A stretch of 19,400 bases of DNA. Origin: an uncultured Alphaproteobacteria bacterium (GTDB lineage Bacteria > Pseudomonadota > Alphaproteobacteria > Rhizobiales > Ancalomicrobiaceae). Both the position numbers and the translations under genes were made by a program. Location of the stretch: contig CALFRR010000246.1 of NCBI GenBank assembly GCA_937919435.1, positions 1 through 19,400 on the forward strand, written 5' to 3'. How positions within the stretch are numbered: the stretch's first letter is position 1; the number at the start of each line of letters is the position of its first letter. Below the pieces are notes generated by a model. It saw nothing but the letters and a program-made list of their open reading frames with translations. It was not told where the DNA came from and did no database searches. Of this stretch, positions 7,232-15,634 are shown piece after piece.

Positions 7232-7286
7232 CGACATGGCTCAAACCGTGATTTCACGCCTGCCCTGCTCGGGTGGCGGACGTGCC

Positions 7287-7835
7287 TCACGGCGAGACCG
7301 ACGTCCCCGCTGCGGCGAGCGCCGCGCGTGCGTCGAGGATCCGTCGCCACAGGGCGAGCGGCACGACCATCTCGATCGGCGGATCGCCGAGCGGCAGCAG
7401 CACCGCGGCGGATCCGTAGAGCCGCGCCGGCCGCGGTTCGCCGATCGCCGCCCAGGGAACCGCGGCGGGGCGGGTTCCCAGGCTCCCGAGGAGCGGGATG
7501 CGCACCGCCAGGAGCAGACCCTCCGGGTCCACTCCGACGACGACGCAGTTCTTCCAGCGGACGGCGCCGAAGGCGACGGTCGCGCGACGGGCGATCGGGT
7601 GAGCGGCCGGGCCCGCGGCCGGCCAGCGGGCGGCGAGACCCCGCCAGCCGCCGGCATCCGCGGGCGGGTCCCGTGGCACCGGAAGTGGGCGGCGGGAGGC
7701 ATCCCCGGCCGGCGTCGCGGTGTCGGTCGGACCGGAAGTGGGGTGCCGGGTGCGGCCCGTGAGGATCCGCCGGGCGAGAAGGAGCACGACGACGACGGAG
7801 GCGGCGAGGAGCAGCGTATGGAGGTCGAGCGGCAT
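7287..7835 (-). CDS. Hypothetical protein with one N-terminal membrane helix and a small globular domain
   Basis: I do not recognise this 182-residue protein. Residues about 4-21 form one membrane helix (LLLAASVVVVLLLA) followed by RR and further basic residues, which suggests the remainder is cytoplasmic. A Pro/Ala/Asp-rich linker (about 30-65) leads to a compact, beta-rich C-terminal domain (about 85-175) with hydrophobic strands such as NCVVVGVDPEGLLLAV and the segment LYGSAAVLLPLGDPPIEMVVP. ATG 7835 has GGGGGA about 7 bases upstream, and third-position GC is high, so it is a real gene. It sits between the exporter and the flavoprotein gene on the same strand, separated by 105 and 147 bp. 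Function is unknown; a membrane-tethered sensor or scaffold would fit, but there is no direct evidence. Confidence 0.7.
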   Translation of the reverse strand: MPLDLHTLLLAASVVVVLLLARRILTGRTRHPTSGPTDTATPAGDASRRPLPVPRDPPADAGGWRGLAARWPAAGPAAHPIARRATVAFGAVRWKNCVVVGVDPEGLLLAVRIPLLGSLGTRPAAVPWAAIGEPRPARLYGSAAVLLPLGDPPIEMVVPLALWRRILDARAALAAAGTSVSP

Positions 7836-7940
7836 CGGCGCGTCCCCCGGAATCCGCCGGTGGTGGCGGTGCGGGCAGGATACGCCGCGACCGGGGTCGC
7901 CGCATCCGCGATCCTCGGCGCTGCGACGAAGGGGGAAGGT

Positions 7941-8561
7941 TCAGCGGCCGGCGAGCAGGCGGACGCCGAACAGGATCATGATGCCGCCGGCGATCCGGTC
8001 GAGCAGGCCGCGCGAACGGTCGACGACCGCGGCGACCGGCGGGCTCGCCACCAGGAGGCAGAGGACCGCGTACCACAGGAACGAGATCGACGGCATCGCC
8101 ACGACGGCGAGCGCCTGCGCCGTGAGCGGCAGGTCGGAGGCTCCGGTGGCGGCGAAGATCGAGGTCCAGTAGGCGATCGACTTGGGGTTGGTGAGGTTGG
8201 TGAAGAAGCCGGCGCGGAAGGCGGCGGCGAAGTCTACCGGGGCGGCGGGCACCGGCATCGCCGCCGGATCGGCGAAGGACCGGCGGATGCTGCCGAAACC
8301 GAGCCACAACAGATAGCCGGCGCAGGCGAACCGCATCGCTTCGGCGAGATGCGGCCAGGCGGCGAGCAGCGTGCCGAGACCGGAGAGGCCGAGGCCGGCG
8401 AACAGCAGCCCGACCGGCCAGACGCCGGCCGCCGCGGCGAGACCGAGCCGCCGGTCACGGGTGGCGGCGTGGATCACGATCAGCGTGTTGGGGCCGGGAG
8501 CCAGAGCGATCACCACCTGAGCGGCGAACAGCGTGGCGAGAATCTCGAAGGTCTCGTTCAA
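7941..8561 (-). CDS. LysE/RhtB family amino-acid exporter
   Basis: The 206-residue integral membrane protein has about six hydrophobic helices and the family signatures: APGPNTLIV (21-29), GYLLWLGFGSIRRSF in the middle, GFFTNLTNPKSIAYW before the fourth helix, and a final GGIMILFGVRLL. Relatives export amino acids such as homoserine, threonine, lysine or related compounds; the substrate cannot be read from the sequence. Translation probably starts at TTG 8559-8561, because GGAGGAA (8567-8573) lies 5 bases upstream and the N-terminus then matches the family; no ATG is nearby. The gene lies 90 bp downstream of flbD and could receive read-through from the flagellar operon, but a weak hairpin separates them. 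Confidence 0.9.
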   Translation of the reverse strand: MNETFEILATLFAAQVVIALAPGPNTLIVIHAATRDRRLGLAAAAGVWPVGLLFAGLGLSGLGTLLAAWPHLAEAMRFACAGYLLWLGFGSIRRSFADPAAMPVPAAPVDFAAAFRAGFFTNLTNPKSIAYWTSIFAATGASDLPLTAQALAVVAMPSISFLWYAVLCLLVASPPVAAVVDRSRGLLDRIAGGIMILFGVRLLAGR

Positions 8562-8566
8562 TCGGC

Positions 8567-8573
8567 TTCCTCC
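8567..8573 (-). promoter_or_regulatory. Ribosome site fixing a TTG start (LysE-type exporter)
   Basis: GGAGGAA on the minus strand, 5 bases before the TTG at 8559-8561. It supports the non-ATG start of the exporter. Confidence 0.7.
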
Positions 8574-8614
8574 GGCGGGCCGGTGATCCGGCGTCGGTGT
8601 CGGACGGCGGCGAA

Positions 8615-8633
8615 CGCGACGGATCTCGTCGCG
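8615..8633 (-). terminator. Weak hairpin after flbD, possible end of the fliF operon
   Basis: CGCGACG (8615-8621), 5-base loop, CGTCGCG (8627-8633), located 19 bp past the flbD stop. On the minus strand only TTCG follows, so termination is uncertain. Confidence 0.4.
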
Positions 8634-8651
8634 GCGATCGAAGGCGGATGC

Positions 8652-10049
<1,398 letters not shown>

Positions 10050-10059
10050 GCCCGCCTCC

Positions 10060-10407
10060 TCATTTGTCGGCCTTGATGATCTCGGTCATGGTCACGCCGA
10101 GACGATCCTCGACCAGCACCACTTCGCCGCGAGCCACCAATCGGTCGTTGACGTAGATGTCGATGGCCTCGCCGACCTTGCGGTCGAGCTCGAGCACGGT
10201 GCCGCGGGTCATCTTCAGCAGATCGGAGACCTGCATGCGGGCCTGACCGAGTACCGCCGAAACCTTGACGGGGACGTCGAACACCGCCTCGAGGTCGGCG
10301 GCGCCACGCGCCGAGGGTCCACCCTCCTCGTCGCGACGGTGCGCCTGGGTCGCCATCTCGTCGAGTTCGAGCCCTTCGCGGGCCGGATCCTGGGTCGGGT
10401 CGCTCAA
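10060..10407 (-). CDS. fliN: Flagellar motor switch protein FliN
   Basis: This is a 115-residue C-ring protein. About 35 polar residues precede the single SpoA domain (about 38-113), whose core is recognisable: VFDVPVKVSAVLGQARM, LLKMTRGTVLELDRKVGEAIDIYVNDRLVARGEVV and LGVTMTEII. FliN with FliM forms the base of the switch complex and docks FliH-FliI. The start is TTG 10405-10407, overlapping the fliH stop (TTGA). It is supported by GGAAGGAGG 8 bases upstream and by normal FliN length; no ATG or GTG gives a sensible protein. Tight overlap indicates translational coupling with fliH. FliM is not encoded in this window. Confidence 0.93.
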   Translation of the reverse strand: MSDPTQDPAREGLELDEMATQAHRRDEEGGPSARGAADLEAVFDVPVKVSAVLGQARMQVSDLLKMTRGTVLELDRKVGEAIDIYVNDRLVARGEVVLVEDRLGVTMTEIIKADK

Positions 10408-11102
10408 GGCTCGATCCTCCTTCCGTCCTCGGGCGCGGCCGCGGTCTCGCGGCGGGCGGCGAGCCAGCGTTCGACGGCGGCGTCGACCTCCGCGGCGATC
10501 GCATCGCTGTCGCGCAGGATACCACCATCCGCCCATTCGATGCGGCAATCTCCGCGGATCACCTCGTCTTCGCCGAGGATCACGATCCGCCCTTCGAAGC
10601 CGGTCTCGCGGACCAGACGGTCGATGTGGGGGCGGAGCGCGTCGGCGTCGGCGCGGGCGAGGCGGACGGCGAGGTGGGGCGCGCGGCGCAGCGGCGCGAG
10701 ACAGTCGGCGAGCAGGGCGCGCACCTCGGCGAGCGGCTCGGCGTCGACGAGACGCTGGGCGAACCGGCGGGCGACGGAGACGGCCAGTTCGACCGCCGCG
10801 GCCTCGGCCGCCACCCGCTCGGCGTCGAGCGTGTCGAGCAGCCGCCGGGCGAGACCGACGAGTGCACCGGCCTCGTCGGCGAGCCGTTCGGCGGCGCGCA
10901 CTTCGGCGTCCCGGCGGCCCGCCAGAAACCCTTCCTCTCGGCCCTGGGCGAAGGCTTCGGCGCGCGTGCGCTCCTCCACCGCGACCATTTCGGCGAGGTG
11001 CTGGTCGAGGTCGATCGTCGGCTTCGGCGGCGGCTCCGGCGCCCGGACGGGCTCCGGCCGTGAGAAGTCGATGTCGAAGAGGAAACGCGCTGGGGTAGCC
11101 AT
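10404..11102 (-). CDS. fliH: FliH-type export ATPase regulator (FlbE in Caulobacter nomenclature)
   Basis: This 232-residue protein has the layout of FliH: a proline-rich N-terminal tail (to about 35), a long charged helical region with the GREEGFLAGRRDAE segment (about 54-67), and a C-terminal domain with the RADADALRPHID and DCRIEW-DGGI-like stretches conserved in FliH/HrpE proteins. FliH inhibits and positions the ATPase FliI at the C ring through FliN. Here it lies between fliG and fliN, as in the Caulobacter fliF operon, where it is called flbE. ATG 11102 follows GGAAGGA with good spacing; its stop overlaps the fliN start. The family is fast-evolving, so order contributes to the call. 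Confidence 0.85.
   Translation of the reverse strand: MATPARFLFDIDFSRPEPVRAPEPPPKPTIDLDQHLAEMVAVEERTRAEAFAQGREEGFLAGRRDAEVRAAERLADEAGALVGLARRLLDTLDAERVAAEAAAVELAVSVARRFAQRLVDAEPLAEVRALLADCLAPLRRAPHLAVRLARADADALRPHIDRLVRETGFEGRIVILGEDEVIRGDCRIEWADGGILRDSDAIAAEVDAAVERWLAARRETAAAPEDGRRIEP
10416..10424 (-). promoter_or_regulatory. Strong ribosome site fixing the TTG start of fliN
   Basis: GGAAGGAGG on the minus strand, 8 bases before TTG 10405-10407 and inside the end of fliH. Confidence 0.75.
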
Positions 11103-11122
11103 GGGGTCCTTCCACCGGGACG

Positions 11123-12196
11123 TCAGTAGATGAGTTCGTCCTCACCCTTCGACTTGGAGACCATGACCTCGCCCTTGGCGGCGAGGTCCTTGGTGATGTT
11201 GACCATGAGGCTCTGGGCCTCGTCGACGTCGCGCAGCCTGACCGGACCGAGCGCCTCCATGTCCTCCTTGAGCATGTTGCCGGCACGGGTCGACATGTTG
11301 GCGAAGAAGAAGTCGCGCAGGCTCTCCGAGGCGCCCTTGAGGGCGATGGCGAGCTTGTCCTTCTCGACGTTGCGGAGCAGCGTCTGGATGCCGCCGGCGT
11401 CGAGCTTGCCGAGATCCTCGAAGGTGAACATCAGCGACTTGATCTTCTCGGCGCTCTCGCGGTTGTTCTCTTCCAGCGCGGCGAGGAAGCGGGCCTCGGT
11501 CTGCCGGTCGAACGAGTTGAAGATGTCGGCCATCAGTTCGTGGGCGTCGCGACGGGTGGTGTGCGAGAGGTTCGACATGAACTCGACCCGGAGCGTCTGC
11601 TCCACCTTGTCGAGCACCTCCTTCTGCACCGCCTCCATCTTCAGCATCCGGTTGACCACCTCGAGCGCGAATTCGTCGGGCAGGATGGCGAGGACGCGGC
11701 CGGCGTGGTCGGCGCGGATCTTGGACAGGACCAGCGCGACGGTCTGCGGATATTCGTTCTTGAGATAGTTGGCGAGGACGTTCTCCTGAACGTTCGACAG
11801 TTTCTCCCACATGTTGCGGCCGGCGGGACCACGGATCTCCTCCATGATCGCGTTGACCCGCTCGGGCGGCAGGAACGAGGCGAGGATGCGTTCGGTCGAA
11901 TCGAAGTTGCCGGTCAGCGATCCCTTCGACGAGATGCGGGTGACGAAGTCGACGAACAGGTTGTCGAGCATCTCCGGATTGACCGGGCCGAGCTTCGCCA
12001 TGGCGAGCGAGATCTGCCGAACCTCGAGTTCGTCGAGCCGCTGCCAGATTTCGCGACCGTGAGCCTCGCCGAGGGCCAGCAACAACACCGCGGCCCGCTC
12101 GGCGCCGGCGAGTTCGCGATAGGCCTCGGTGGCGGAGACCTGGAGACCACCCGGGCTCGCGGGCGCAGGAGCGGCCTTCTTGGGAATCAGCGACAT
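11123..12196 (-). CDS. fliG: Flagellar motor switch protein FliG
   Basis: The 357-residue protein contains the N-terminal FliF-binding domain (about 25-110), the middle domain with NEYPQTVALVLSKIR (EYPQ at 148-151, in place of the enteric EHPQ), and the C-terminal torque-generating domain beginning around MFTFEDLGKLDAGGIQ. The latter carries the charged helix residues that meet the stator (KDKLAIALKGA, SLRDFFFANMSTRAG). FliG couples the MS ring to the C ring and senses the stator. It begins 9 bp after the fliF stop, with GAGGA overlapping that stop, so translation is coupled. The N-terminus has a short Ala/Pro-rich extension of about 20 residues, and the C-terminus an extra charged tail. Confidence 0.96.
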   Translation of the reverse strand: MSLIPKKAAPAPASPGGLQVSATEAYRELAGAERAAVLLLALGEAHGREIWQRLDELEVRQISLAMAKLGPVNPEMLDNLFVDFVTRISSKGSLTGNFDSTERILASFLPPERVNAIMEEIRGPAGRNMWEKLSNVQENVLANYLKNEYPQTVALVLSKIRADHAGRVLAILPDEFALEVVNRMLKMEAVQKEVLDKVEQTLRVEFMSNLSHTTRRDAHELMADIFNSFDRQTEARFLAALEENNRESAEKIKSLMFTFEDLGKLDAGGIQTLLRNVEKDKLAIALKGASESLRDFFFANMSTRAGNMLKEDMEALGPVRLRDVDEAQSLMVNITKDLAAKGEVMVSKSKGEDELIY

Positions 12197-12205
12197 CGGC
12201 GGTCC

Positions 12206-13888
12206 TCACGCGGCTTCCTGGAGCCAGCCACGAATGATCATGGCGGCTTCGTTGGGATTCTCGGTCACCATCTCGCCGATCTTGAGGATCGAGCCGGCGT
12301 GCATGGCACCGAGGGCCTTGGCTTCTTCCAGTCTGAGATGGGCGGGATTGACGAGATCGGTCGAGCCGGCCTCGCCGCCTTCGCCGGCTCTGGCGGGCGG
12401 CAGCGGCAGTCCGTCGGGGCCGATCTGCGGGGTGGCGGCCCCCGGTCCGGTGAGTGCGGCGGTGCCGTCGGCGGTCACCGTGACGGTCGTCACTTCGGGG
12501 CCGAGCACCCGGCGGATCAGCGGCCGGACGCCGAACAGCAGGACCAGCAGCGTGACGAGCAGCAGCGCACCGGTCTCGGCGAGCCGCACGATGTCGTCGG
12601 ACCGGAAGTCGAAGAGCGCGGCGAAGCCGGTCTTCGGCGTTTCGAGCGGCAGCGTCGCCGGCCCTTCGGCGAAGCGCAGATTGACCACTTCCACCTGATC
12701 GCCGCGCTTTTCGTCGAAACCGACGGCGGAACGGACCAGCGCGGCGATGCGGTCGAGGTCCTCCTTGGGACGCGGCTGATAGGTGACGGCCCCGTCGGGG
12801 GCGTTGGCATAGAGACCGTCGATCAGCAGGGCGACCGAGATCCGCTTGATCCGGCCGGCCTCCATCACCTCGGTGCGGCTGGTCTTGGAGATCTCGTAGT
12901 TGACCGTCTCCTCGGAGGTGTTGGACGCCTCCTTGGTGCCGTTGCCGCCCTGGTCCTGGCCGCCGCCGGGCACCTGATTGGCCACCGTGACGGTCTTGTC
13001 GCCGGAGGTGTTGGAGGAGTTCTCCTCCTTCGACTGGGTGGAGCGGACCACTTGGCCGTTGGGGTCGAAGGTGTCGGAGGTCTGGGTGATGCGATTGTAG
13101 TCGAGGTCGGCGGTGACGCGGGCCCGCACCCGTCCCTGACCGACGATCGAGGCGACGATCGATTCGATCTGGTTCTCGATGCGGTTCTCGAAGGCGGTGG
13201 TGCGCTCCTGGAGGCTGGCGGCGACGATGCCTTCCGGTTCCTCGCCCTGGCCGGAGGCGAGCAGGCGTCCGGCTTCGTCGACGATCGACACCCGGGTCGG
13301 CTTCATGCCCTCGATCGCCGCGGCGACGAGGTGCTGGATCGCCCGGATCTGGGCGGGGTCGAGCTGGCCGCGCAGCTTGACGGCGATCGAGGCGGTGGGG
13401 TCGCGGCGATCGCGCTGGAAGATCTGGCGTTCGGGGATGACCAGATGGACGCGGGCCGCCTGGATCCGGTCGATGGAGCGGATGGTGCGGGCCAGTTCTC
13501 CCTCGAGGGCGCGCAGATGGTTGATGTTCTGCACATAGGAGGTGGTGCCGAGCGCGTCGGCCTTGTCGAAGATCTCCCAACCGACCGAGCCGCCGGCCGG
13601 AATGCCCTTCTCGGCGAGGCGCATGCGCAGACGCAGGACGTTGTCCTTGGGAACCAGGATCTGACCGCCGTCCTGGCGCAGCTCGTATTTGATCGCCTGG
13701 GCCTCCAGTTCCTTGACGATCGTGGCGCTGTCGTTGACCGAGAGGTCGGAATAGAGCGGGGTCATCACCGGCTGCGACACCTTGAAGGTGATGAAGGCGA
13801 AGAAGCCGAGCAGCAGAACGGTGACGACGCCCATCGCGGCGATGCGGGCCGGACCGAGTTTCTTCAGGAACTCGAGCGCACCGTTCAC
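12206..13888 (-). CDS. fliF: Flagellar MS-ring protein FliF
   Basis: The 560-residue protein has a first membrane helix at about 16-36 (GVVTVLLLGFFAF), then the YscJ/FliF ring-building domains in the periplasm, with conserved stretches such as LAEKGIPAGGSVGWEIFDK, YVQNINHLRALEGELARTI and RVHLVIPE. A second helix lies at about 438-457 (LLLVTLLVLLFGV). The cytoplasmic tail ends in a FliG-binding segment (ILKIGEMVTENPNEAAMIIR). It forms the first ring assembled, inside which the export gate sits. It starts with GTG 13886-13888, preceded by GGAG 7 bases upstream. It is first in a five-gene operon with fliG, fliH, fliN and flbD. About 160 bp upstream lie a palindrome and a CtrA box in the flhA arrangement. 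Confidence 0.97.
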   Translation of the reverse strand: MNGALEFLKKLGPARIAAMGVVTVLLLGFFAFITFKVSQPVMTPLYSDLSVNDSATIVKELEAQAIKYELRQDGGQILVPKDNVLRLRMRLAEKGIPAGGSVGWEIFDKADALGTTSYVQNINHLRALEGELARTIRSIDRIQAARVHLVIPERQIFQRDRRDPTASIAVKLRGQLDPAQIRAIQHLVAAAIEGMKPTRVSIVDEAGRLLASGQGEEPEGIVAASLQERTTAFENRIENQIESIVASIVGQGRVRARVTADLDYNRITQTSDTFDPNGQVVRSTQSKEENSSNTSGDKTVTVANQVPGGGQDQGGNGTKEASNTSEETVNYEISKTSRTEVMEAGRIKRISVALLIDGLYANAPDGAVTYQPRPKEDLDRIAALVRSAVGFDEKRGDQVEVVNLRFAEGPATLPLETPKTGFAALFDFRSDDIVRLAETGALLLVTLLVLLFGVRPLIRRVLGPEVTTVTVTADGTAALTGPGAATPQIGPDGLPLPPARAGEGGEAGSTDLVNPAHLRLEEAKALGAMHAGSILKIGEMVTENPNEAAMIIRGWLQEAA

Positions 13889-14046
13889 GTGGTTGCTCCG
13901 TGAATCGAGGGAGCCGGGAGTGGGCGAGGCGAAGCCGCCCCCGGCGTCGGGTTTCGGGTCGGACCCGGCCGGCCTTCGGGAAGGGCTGACCGGGCGGCGG
14001 CCTCCGGGCTCCCGGGTGGGGACCGGGAGAGGGGATCGGCGAACCG

Positions 14047-14065
14047 CTCGGCAAGAATTTCCCAG
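14047..14065 (-). promoter_or_regulatory. Putative FlbD (ftr-like) operator of fliF
   Basis: Minus strand CTGGGAAATTCTTGCCGAG. One arm (TTGCCG) is intact and the other is degraded. Compared on its complementary reading, it agrees with the perfect flhA palindrome at 14 of 19 positions. It starts exactly 7 bp after the CtrA box, as at flhA. In Caulobacter FlbD represses fliF through an element near the transcription start; the equivalence is inferred. Confidence 0.55.
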
Positions 14066-14072
14066 TAGATGG

Positions 14073-14087
14073 TAAACGAGGCGTTAA
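14073..14087 (-). promoter_or_regulatory. CtrA box of the fliF operon promoter
   Basis: Minus strand TTAA-N7-TTTA followed by CCAT: one mismatch to TTAA-N7-TTAA, with the same CCAT extension as at flhA. It lies 185-199 bp before the fliF GTG. Confidence 0.7.
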
Positions 14088-14245
14088 CGCCGGTGCCGCT
14101 TCGGGACGGAACCCCGGTTTTCCGCGGCCGAGCGTCACCGGCCGGTAGCCCGACCCGGTCGAATTTGCCGGCTCGCGGTAACCTTCGCGTGGCGAATCAG
14201 AGCGGAGGGCATCTCCGAGCGGCCGATCGGTCCGTCCGAAACGCG

Positions 14246-14273
14246 GACGGGCCGACCCGAGGGTCGGCCCGTC
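14246..14273 (-). terminator. Terminator of sciP
   Basis: GACGGGCCGACCC (14246-14258) and GGGTCGGCCCGTC (14261-14273) form a stem of 12-13 bp with a minimal loop, 30 bp beyond the sciP stop. On the minus strand it is followed by CGCGTTT. Confidence 0.8.
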
Positions 14274-14303
14274 ACGCAGATCGAAGACTGCCGATGATCG
14301 CGA

Positions 14304-14579
14304 TCACTGACGATATTGCTGGATGCGTGTCGTCCTGAGTCCGGCCAGTCCGTGGCGGTCGATCGACTGCTGCCAGGACAGGAATTCCTCGACGGTCAGG
14401 GTATAGCGGTTGCACGCCTCCTCGAGGGACAGCAGCCCCCCGCGAACGGCGGCGACGACTTCGGCCTTGCGGCGGATCACCCATCGGCGCGTGCCCTGCG
14501 GCGGCAGATCGGCGATCGTGAGCGGGCTTCCGTCCGGCCCTATGACGTATTTCACTCTCGGTCGGAACTGATCGGTCAT
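14304..14579 (-). CDS. sciP: CtrA inhibitor SciP (DUF1153 family)
   Basis: This 91-residue protein is a near-perfect match to the DUF1153/SciP family: RVKYVIGPDGSPLTIADLPP, then RRWVIRRKAEVVAAVRGGLLS, then an HTH-like core EEACNRYTLTVEEFLSWQ and the closing HGLAGLRTTRIQQYR. SciP binds the CtrA-RNA polymerase interface and blocks CtrA activation in swarmer cells, including that of flagellar genes and ctrA. I prefer ATG 14577-14579, which has GAGAG about 5 bases upstream, over a GTG five codons earlier. It is a single gene between the fliF operon and flgD, with its own terminator. A CtrA-like box 56-70 bp upstream suggests that CtrA activates its own antagonist, as in Caulobacter. Confidence 0.95.
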   Translation of the reverse strand: MTDQFRPRVKYVIGPDGSPLTIADLPPQGTRRWVIRRKAEVVAAVRGGLLSLEEACNRYTLTVEEFLSWQQSIDRHGLAGLRTTRIQQYRQ

Positions 14580-14634
14580 CGTACTCTCACACACTCGATG
14601 CGATCACATCGAGGGGGAGCCTATCGGTGCCGCC

Positions 14635-14649
14635 TTAAAATATGGCTAA
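14635..14649 (-). promoter_or_regulatory. CtrA-like box upstream of sciP
   Basis: Minus strand TTAG-N7-TTAA, one mismatch to consensus, 56-70 bp before the sciP ATG. No palindrome of the flhA/fliF type follows. Confidence 0.6.
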
Positions 14650-14824
14650 ACGGAGGGGGTCGAATTCGCATGGTTCGTGCGACCGGACGTCTCGCTCTGC
14701 GATCCCACCGGGCGGTCTCCGTGGGCTCGGCGAAAATCGCCAAGACCGTTTAAGTGATTGATATGAAATGAGTATCTGTGCCGCTGGCGAGCGCCGTCGG
14801 AGGGGCGCGGGCGGCGGATGCGAA

Positions 14825-14856
14825 ACGCGCCCGCCGTGGAGAACGGACGGGCGCGT
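14825..14856 (-). terminator. Terminator of fliK-flgD
   Basis: ACGCGCCCG (14825-14833) and CGGGCGCGT (14848-14856) form a 9-bp stem extended by CCGT/ACGG pairs, followed on the minus strand by TTT. It lies 45-76 bp past the flgD stop. Confidence 0.75.
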
Positions 14857-14900
14857 GAAGAAAAACGCGGATCGGAGGTGACGGCGGCGTCGCGACCGCG

Positions 14901-15578
14901 TCACGAGCCGGCGGGGGCGGAGACCTTGGTCACGCTGTAGGCGCTGATCTTCTGGCCGCCGATCACCAGCATCGGCGTGTCGCCGGAGAAATCGACGTCG
15001 TCGACCCGGCCGGTCAGCGCCTGGGTGATCTTCACCGCTGAGCCGCTGGCGTCGACACCGGAGACCGAGATCGTGTAGTCGCCGGTCGAGGCCGTCTTGC
15101 CGGCGGTGGTCAGGCCCTTCCAGGTGAAGGTGTTGTTGCCCCCGGAGAGCTTCTGGGTGGTGGTGAACACCGCTTGTCCGTCGGCGTTCTTGACGACGAT
15201 GGTCGCCGGGTTCGACGCTGCCGACGAGGTGAAGTTCCACGTCGCCGCGTTCGTTCCGTCCCAGTTGGCGGACGTGCTGCCGGCACTGACCGTCGTGCCG
15301 ACGTAGTTGACCAGCGAGGTCGCGTTCTGCGTAGTCAGCAGCGCCTTCAGATCCGCCAGATTGGAGTTGGTCTTGATCTGCTGTTCGACGCTCGAATATT
15401 GGACGAGCTGACTGGTGAAGGTCGACGTGTCCGTCGGATTCATCGGGTCCTGGTTCTGCATCTGAGTGACGAGCAGCGTCAGGAACATGTTGTAGTTGGA
15501 AGTCAGGCTCGCGCTGTCGGTCGCCGAAGTGTTCGTCGAGTTGGTCAGGGACGGTGTGGTCAGACCTAGGATGGACAT
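14901..15578 (-). CDS. flgD: Flagellar hook-capping protein FlgD
   Basis: The 225-residue protein has the diagnostic FlgD N-terminal motif MFLTLLVTQMQNQDPMNP (31-48) with the following TSTFTSQLVQYSSVEQQIK. Upstream is a Ser/Thr/Asn-rich secretion tail. The C-terminal half is Ig-like beta structure (NNTFTWKGLTTAGKTASTGDYTISVSG). FlgD is exported and forms the cap under which hook subunits polymerise. It starts 57 bp after the fliK stop on the same strand and probably shares the fliK promoter; its own ribosome site is weak. Cysteine is absent, as is common for exported axial proteins. Confidence 0.95.
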   Translation of the reverse strand: MSILGLTTPSLTNSTNTSATDSASLTSNYNMFLTLLVTQMQNQDPMNPTDTSTFTSQLVQYSSVEQQIKTNSNLADLKALLTTQNATSLVNYVGTTVSAGSTSANWDGTNAATWNFTSSAASNPATIVVKNADGQAVFTTTQKLSGGNNTFTWKGLTTAGKTASTGDYTISVSGVDASGSAVKITQALTGRVDDVDFSGDTPMLVIGGQKISAYSVTKVSAPAGS

Positions 15579-15634
15579 GGCGGCGAATCCCGGGGTTCAC
15601 GCGGGCGATACACGAAGGACGGCGGCGGTCGGGC

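Larger units (their letters stand above)
13889..14303. other. fliF promoter and leader, sciP trailer (gene-free 415 bp)
   Basis: From left to right: a GC-rich fliF leader of roughly 150 bp with long imperfect inverted repeats; the palindrome-like element 14047-14065; the CtrA box 14073-14087; about 150 bp without a recognised feature; and the sciP terminator 14246-14273. Reading frames here (for example plus strand from 14069) are short, cross the control sites and resemble nothing known. Confidence 0.65.
14580..14900. other. sciP promoter and flgD trailer (gene-free 321 bp)
   Basis: It contains the CtrA-like box 14635-14649, a small palindrome GGCGA-AAA-TCGCC (14729-14741), an unusually AT-rich patch (about 14748-14778) and the flgD terminator 14825-14856. 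A 145-codon plus-strand frame crossing from inside sciP to 14753 has no coding character. The AT-rich patch could hold a second minus-strand promoter, but I cannot define -35/-10 boxes. Confidence 0.6.

Noticed and set aside
7887..7900. GCGACC-GG-GGTCGC inverted repeat between the exporter and the unknown gene as a terminator
   Set aside because: The loop is too short, the stem effectively 5 bp and no T-run follows; such repeats are frequent in this GC-rich DNA.
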